The translations under genes and the position numbers were made by a program. Below, piece after piece: positions 59,175 through 64,000 of a stretch of 64,000 nucleotides of DNA. The stretch is from Tenrec ecaudatus. Its lineage: Eukaryota; Chordata; Mammalia; Afrosoricida; Tenrecidae. The notes under the pieces were generated by a model. The model did not search any database and was not told where the DNA came from. It saw only the letters and a program-made list of their open reading frames with translations. The stretch spans positions 71,013,501-71,077,500 of the forward strand of contig NC_134534.1 in the NCBI RefSeq assembly GCF_050624435.1, written 5' to 3'. Positions within the stretch are counted from its first letter, which is position 1, and each line of letters begins with the position of its first letter.

Positions 59175-59372
59175 GAGGAGTCCAGTCATGTAATGGTTTC
59201 CCCTTCGGCTGCTCACTGTACGTTCAGCAGTTGGAAACCACAAGCTGCTGCTAAGAGGCAAGAAGGGTCCTTGTACTTCAGTAGCGCGCTACAGTTCAGA
59301 AACGCACAGGGGCACGTGCACCCTCTCCTGTGGGCTCACTCCCAGAGGGTATCAGCCCTGCGGCAGTGAGAT
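59175..59372 (+). mobile_element. AfroSINE upstream of NUTM2-like exon 2 (copy C)
   Basis: tggaggagtccagtcatgta, gttcagcagttggaaaccac, agaaacgcacaggggcacgt and cggcagtgagatttgg follow the AfroSINE order. It is the counterpart of the SINE at 46,470-46,648 in copy B. Confidence 0.75.
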
Positions 59373-59427
59373 TTGGAGTCCTGGTTGGCTTTCCTCCTCT
59401 GTCTGAACTCTTCCTTTGTATGAACAG

Positions 59428-60009
59428 CAATTCCAGTGCCGGGACCAGCTATGAACAGGAATCCTGGGGACTCCATGTCTCAGAGACGTGCTCTCTGCCT
59501 CTTAAGACTTCTGTGTATCCTCAGAGCATCCCTCTGGTGCTTTCTTGTTTCCCCAGGTCACAGGCACTGATGTGACTGGAAGTCAGGACTCTGCGTATGG
59601 AGGGACAGCAGTTGGCAAAGTCATTGCCCAAGTCAGGCAGAAAGAAGAGCAATAGAGCATCCTGTAACGAGGACACTACTCAGGGACTCCTGGGAGAGCT
59701 ACTGAGCATGCTCCACCCCCATTGGAGGCAGCCTCTACTTTGGAGCAATACCACCTGCCCCTTCTCTTGTGAGGACTCAAGATTGTAAGGGAGCCGGGTC
59801 CCCAGCTCTTCCAGTATATCACCAGCTGCCCTGCTGGCCTCCATTCATTCCCCCAGTGAAGATCAACCAGAACCCTGTGGTTCCCGTGGGGCAGAAGGCA
59901 TGGTCTGCATTCTTGCCCCCTCCCGCGCTACAGAAACTTGATTCTCACAGACCTTCAGCCGGGGCGGCTTGTCAATACCCACGTATGGGTGCCCAGGCTA
60001 CACCCAGGG
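59428..60009 (+). pseudogene. NUTM2-like copy C, exon 2 fused to exon 4
   Basis: Acceptor tgtatgaacag, then IPVPGPAMNRNPGDSM (exon 2). After shifts, VTGTDVTGSQDSAYGGTAVG and KVIAQVRQKEEQ appear before a TAG. Near 59,880 the frame PVKINQNPVVPVGQKAWS is still exon 2-like. From about 59,908 the sequence is exon 4-like (AFLPPPALQKLDSHRPS against PLLPLWKLDSYRSS in copy B). The donor ggggtaagg follows at 60,010. The end of exon 2, exon 3, two introns and the start of exon 4 are deleted. Confidence 0.75.
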
Positions 60010-60482
60010 GTAAGGTAGAGGCCAGAGGGGCTGTGCAGACACTGGCCATGTTTAGGGAAGGCCATTGTCTTCAAATCAGGTGCTTTTCATCAAAGAGGCA
60101 ATGGCTAGTTTCACCCCTCCAGACTGCCAAGGACCTGAGCTCTCTGACTTCATTACACACAATGCCATGGACTGGACTAGTTTCAGAACTGTGTAACATG
60201 GGGAGTATTAAAGCCAGCACCCAATAGTTATTCAGCAAAAACAACACCAAAAGTGGGTGTGATGAGTGTGTTCTTGGAAAAGCCGTGGCTCCGAGCATCT
60301 CACACAATGACTCTCCTCTTGCACACCATCTCTCCCCTATCTTCTCTTCCCGTCCTAGTGACTCCAGGTGGTCCCTACTCGTCAGGACCCATTTCAGCAT
60401 AGTCAACACACTGCCCTTACCACATGAGGTTGAGTGCGGTGTGCTGTAGCATTCACCTCATGCTTTCGAAACCTTCTCCTAG

Positions 60483-60765
60483 TTGTCATTCCAAAAAAGA
60501 GGGGTGGGAAGGCAGAGCCTCCTGACCAGAGGCAGCAGAGATCTAAGCACCTTTGGGAGCCCAAAGCACCCAAGAAGATCCCTCCTAAAGCTGTGAAAGA
60601 GTATGCTGACAGCATGAATGGGCTGCGGGGGTCTGCAGACTCTGCCACTAGAGAGGCTGATGGCCAGTGGGGACGAGAAGAAAATGAGCAGCATGGAGAA
60701 GGGGGTGGCACAAACTCATGAGCTGCATCGACGTTCTCTGTTCACAGGAAACCTCTGTCACTAAG
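60483..60765 (+). pseudogene. NUTM2-like copy C, exon 5 (frameshifted near its end)
   Basis: Acceptor ccttctcctag, then VIPKKRGGKAEPPDQRQQ and PKKIPPKAVKEYADSMNGL. A small deletion relative to copy B around 60,705 puts a TGA in frame near 60,718. The remaining block SCIDVLCSQETSVTK is readable in another frame. The donor gtgagc is intact. Confidence 0.85.
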
Positions 60766-61164
60766 GTGAGCTGGGCCTGGACTTCGGGTGTCTAGAGGTT
60801 CTGAAAGTTTGGCATTCACAGCAATTGCTGGGCTTTAGATTCAGGTGCTTTCACTTAAGCATGATTACAAACCCCTTGATCAATATTTTCCTTTGTTGTG
60901 TCATTGGCTATACACTGGAGAGTAAACCACAATGTCACTAGTTTATACCCACTACTTCAAGGGTAAAAGATGGAAATATGTGGTCTCTTCAACATTTACA
61001 GTCTCTAGCTGATGTTTACTGTCTCCATGATTTGGATTCAACTCGATGGCAGTGGGTTTGGTTTGTGTCTATGTCTCTATCTGACTCCGTCTTTGTGTCT
61101 GTGTATGTATATGCCCATGTGTAGTTTGGTGTGATTGTATTTTAACACAATCATAGCAACCCAA

Positions 61165-61375
61165 ACCGATTTCCGTTGAGTCAGTCTGACTTATAGCAGT
61201 GGTGAAGTAGAGTAGACCTGATAAAATATGGCAAGGCTGTAAATATTTACAAAAAGAACGTTGTCATATTTTCTCCCCAAAAGTAGCCAGTAAGTTAGAA
61301 ATTAAGACCTTTTGATTAACAGAGGCATCCTTTCACCAATGCTAGCCGGGTTCTTTTAATACAAATGTCATTGAA
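61165..61375 (-). mobile_element. AfroSINE in copy C, shared by all three copies
   Basis: aacccaaaccgatttccgtt followed by gagtcagtctgacttatagc is the complement of an AfroSINE, at the same place before exon 6 as in copies A and B. Confidence 0.72.
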
Positions 61376-61462
61376 AATCAACGGAGGGGGGTTGATATAG
61401 AACCTCTACATCACAGGTTTACTCCTTATCCAGTGTGTTCACACTCCTTCTTCTTTCATCAG

Positions 61463-61579
61463 GTGGAAGCAGTCATTCATCCTCCATTCCTGGAAATATT
61501 GCTATCTCCAGACCCGCAGGCCAATCCTTTAGACTTAGTTGAGGAACTTGAACAGGAGGAAGGACCCACTCTCACTCAG
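61463..61579 (+). pseudogene. NUTM2-like copy C, exon 6 (open, splice sites intact)
   Basis: 117 bp between acceptor tttcatcag and donor gtgagc, encoding [20 protein letters not shown] and [15 protein letters not shown]. The exon itself is undamaged, but neighbouring exons are broken, so it is listed as part of a pseudogene. Confidence 0.88.
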
Positions 61580-61920
61580 GTGAGCCAGAAAAGGAAGGAA
61601 GGACCAGACATGAAATGCGCATTATTTCAGTTAACATGGCTAGCATGGCTGCTGGGAAAGCTTCAAGGGTTGGGAGCAGGGACAGAGGATGGAGTTGAGA
61701 AACTGTTGAGGTGCTGAGAGGAGGCATGGGAAGGAACAGATCATTGGCAATTTAATACAAGAGGATGGGCAGAAAGAGTTGAAGTATGGGTAGCTGATAT
61801 CACAGTCACGTGACTGACTTGTGTGAGTTATGCCCCAGGATGATGGCCTCCCCCAACTGCTTCAATATGTGTTCTCACAACTGGCACAGAGATGGTGACT
61901 ATCTGTTTTCTTCCTTGCAG

Positions 61921-62655
61921 ATGACAGAGAAGCAACGGCTAGAGCTGAAGGAGAAAGAGGGGATGTATGCACCCCAAGTTATGCTGTGACCCAGATGGAG
62001 TGGATTTTTCCAGACTCTGAGATGATTCAAGATTCAGGAAGGAGAGGTCACCAAGGCCACCCAATAGAGCCCTTCATTGACCCAAGTATCAAAAAGTTGA
62101 ATGCACATGAAGTGACCAGAGGGGATATTGAAGACTACTGTCCAAAGACAAAAGAAGTTCCTGTCTTTACCTGGAGTCAAAAGTCGCAGAAACTGCAGTC
62201 TGAACAATCAGCCCCTTCTCACCAGGATCACAGTCACACTTCCACTCCACTGGCAACCAGAGCTGCCTGTAGGTTCCTGGAAGACGTCCTATAACTAAAA
62301 CAGCAGGGCTAGAAGAAGGGCCCAGAGATGAAGAGGGGAAGAGCTCCCGAGCCTGGCGTTCCTCTTGGCATCCCAACAAAGACTGCTGCCCTGGGTCAAT
62401 TCGAGAGTCCTCTCCACACCTCTGGCATTCTCCATAATGGAGGTCAAGGCCCTTGGAAAGCACGCAGCCCCTCTCCTGAGACAGCATGTCTTAGTCACCA
62501 ACAACACACACCTGCCAAGTCTGAGGTGCCAGCTCCAGTCAGAGCTCCATCTTCTGATGATAAGAGGCCCCCCTCAGGGGCTGACCTCAGAGGGTCTTGC
62601 AGGCAACCTTGGTTATGTCTGAAGTGACATACTCTCTACCTTGAAAAAGGAAGCT
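61921..62655 (+). pseudogene. NUTM2-like copy C, last exon (frameshifted)
   Basis: Acceptor ttccttgcag, then MTEKQRLELKEKEGMYAPQV and a TGA caused by a 1-base loss relative to copy B near 61,977. In the next frame the exon continues with MEWIFPDSEMIQDSGRRGHQ and VFTWSQKSQKLQSEQSAPSH, then shifts again near 62,293. The LPSLAFLLGSQ block of copy B appears as SSRAWRSSWHPNKD-like out-of-frame sequence near 62,340. Confidence 0.85.
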
Positions 62656-64000
62656 TGAGCCTTCCACTAGTGAGAAAAGAGAGAAGGCTTACTTTAGCCA
62701 GTAGATATCTGCCCTCTTCCACATTTGAGAACCCAAAGTTGAAAACTCTTAATATACTAGCATGCTCTGTCCTGCAGTGATTCATTAAGTTTGTGCTCCT
62801 CACTTAAAGCATCAGCGTTTCTTGGATCTTGCTTGCATGTGATGAAGACAGAGAGAGGGCAAAGAAAGTTCATAGTACAGATGAACCCACCATGTTGCCC
62901 ATGATTAATAGTAGATATGTAAGGATCCTATTTTATGTTGTAATTAAAGATGGCTATTTTGGGGGAAGAAGTTCTCATTATTTCTTTATCATGGTTCTCC
63001 TTACTGGTATGTGAATTATGGTGTTATGAAAAAAAAAAAGAGGTGCCCAGGCCCTCTGATCCATAGCTGTCTGATTTAGTTTTTCCCTTTAGTTTTGGAC
63101 TGATGTTCTCAACCACTTTTCAGGACAGTCAGGCAACATGTCATGTATCAGTGATCTATCTCTAGTCTGCCTCTTCATCACAAGCCCTGGTTTGTTTTGG
63201 TAGGGAGCTCTTGTGAGTACCCGGTCACAGTTTCCATTTAAAAATAATCTATTAATGAAATACTTTCATACTTAACGTATAAGCCTTCTGGGACATCAAT
63301 ACTCCTATAATTCAGGTCAGAGTTAACTTTTTTGTTAAGGTGCTTGTTTTTGTTTCCCTGACTGATGCTAGACATCAGATCTCAAGTAACTAAAACAGCA
63401 GGGTATCCCCAAATCTCTTCTTGTGTGGTGGGTTGGACCTGGCAGGAACCAAGTTTAGCTTCTTGGGGACATGGCTCTCTTCATTGTTGTGCCTCTAGGA
63501 AATGACAGAGGCACAATTAAATAAATAAATTTTCTGACACTTCTGGATACCGATGGGGAGAGTACATAAAAGAGCATGCTGATATTCATGAGTAATCCTC
63601 TTAATAGAGGATACATGAACAGAAACATATGGAAGAAATTATTCTAACTTTCCCTGATGTCAACACACCTCAGACACAGAACACTTAATTCAACAACAGC
63701 ACTTCAGATATGCATTAGAAAAGTGTTCAAACTATGAAAGAGATTTCATGAAAATGAGCAGTCAGTACATCAAATGTCATTTTCATATAAAGGAAGGCAT
63801 TTAAGATATGCAATATGTGCTTTGTGCCCCTCTAGGTGTCTTACCTTCTGGTGTGAATCATACAGTCTTCATGACCATCCAGTAGATTGACCTCAGAGGA
63901 CATGGGGTGGCTTCTGGGGACATGGCTTTCTGCCCTCATGATAGGAGATTGCACCCAAAGGTCACATGGGGGAGGCTGAATAGGTGAGGTAATTCTTAAT
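62656..64000 (+). other. Downstream part of duplicated unit, copy C
   Basis: Noncoding, collinear with 52,770-54,160 up to the window end (for example tagagaaaagtgttcaaact at 63,714-63,733 and ccaaaggtcaca near 63,955). The duplicated unit continues beyond the window. Confidence 0.7.

Larger units (their letters stand above)
57550..64000 (+). pseudogene. NUTM2-like copy C, pseudogene with exon 2-exon 4 fusion
   Basis: Collinear with copy B from about 57,690 and, farther upstream, with copy A from about 57,550. It runs off the end of the window. Recognisable are exon 2 (from 59,428, cut short), part of exon 4 (to 60,009), exon 5 (60,483-60,765), exon 6 (61,463-61,579) and exon 7 (from 61,921). 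A deletion of about 2.4 kb joins exon 2 to exon 4 near 59,908. Exon 2 has an early TAG after GKVIAQVRQKEEQ, exon 5 a shift and TGA near 60,718, and exon 7 a shift and TGA near 61,987. The polyadenylation signal is mutated. It is a pseudogene. Confidence 0.85.

Overview
The window is nuclear DNA from a placental mammal, almost certainly an afrotherian (elephant, hyrax, sirenian, aardvark, tenrec, golden mole or elephant-shrew group). The evidence is many copies of the AfroSINE family (tRNA-derived head reading ggagccctggtggtgtag, tail similar to the RTE LINE), RTE/BovB-type LINE pieces, and L1 elements with a very long (about 2.2 kb) purine-rich 3' UTR. I cannot name the species. There are no bacterial-type operons, no CRISPR arrays and no RNA genes that I can support. 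Intron-containing genes and old repeats make most long open frames meaningless.

Layout. 1-900: nothing recognised. 900-3,850: an RTE LINE whose 5' third is inverted. 4,137-8,840: a minus-strand L1 3' UTR, then a decayed plus-strand L1, each carrying a small DNA-transposon insertion. 8,840-19,600: patchwork of RTE, L1, AfroSINE and LTR fragments separated by unassigned sequence. 20,145-22,980: a 5'-truncated L1 with an internal duplication in its 3' UTR. 23,150-29,610: copy A of a NUT-family (NUTM2-like) gene, badly broken and full of solo LTRs. 29,630-45,085: a 15 kb block of head-to-tail L1 pieces, with an antisense processed copy of PPIA (cyclophilin A) whose reading frame is still open. 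45,090-54,160: copy B of the NUTM2-like gene, the best preserved. 54,160-57,550: spacer with old L1 and LTR-like sequence. 57,550 to the window end: copy C, a pseudogene.

The only recognisable gene content is therefore three same-strand tandem copies of a NUTM2-like unit and one PPIA retrocopy. Copy B keeps the splice sites, phases and open frames of five consecutive exons (3 to 7; exon numbers are mine) and an AATAAA signal just after the stop codon, but its exon 2 carries at least three frameshifts. Copies A and C have large exon deletions, stops and lost signals. An AfroSINE in the intron between exons 5 and 6 is present in all three copies, which shows that the unit was duplicated as genomic DNA after that insertion. 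I found no previously undescribed system that I could defend. The most interesting items are the uneven decay of NUTM2-like copy B, the exon fusion in copy C, and the PPIA retrocopy with precise target-site duplications.
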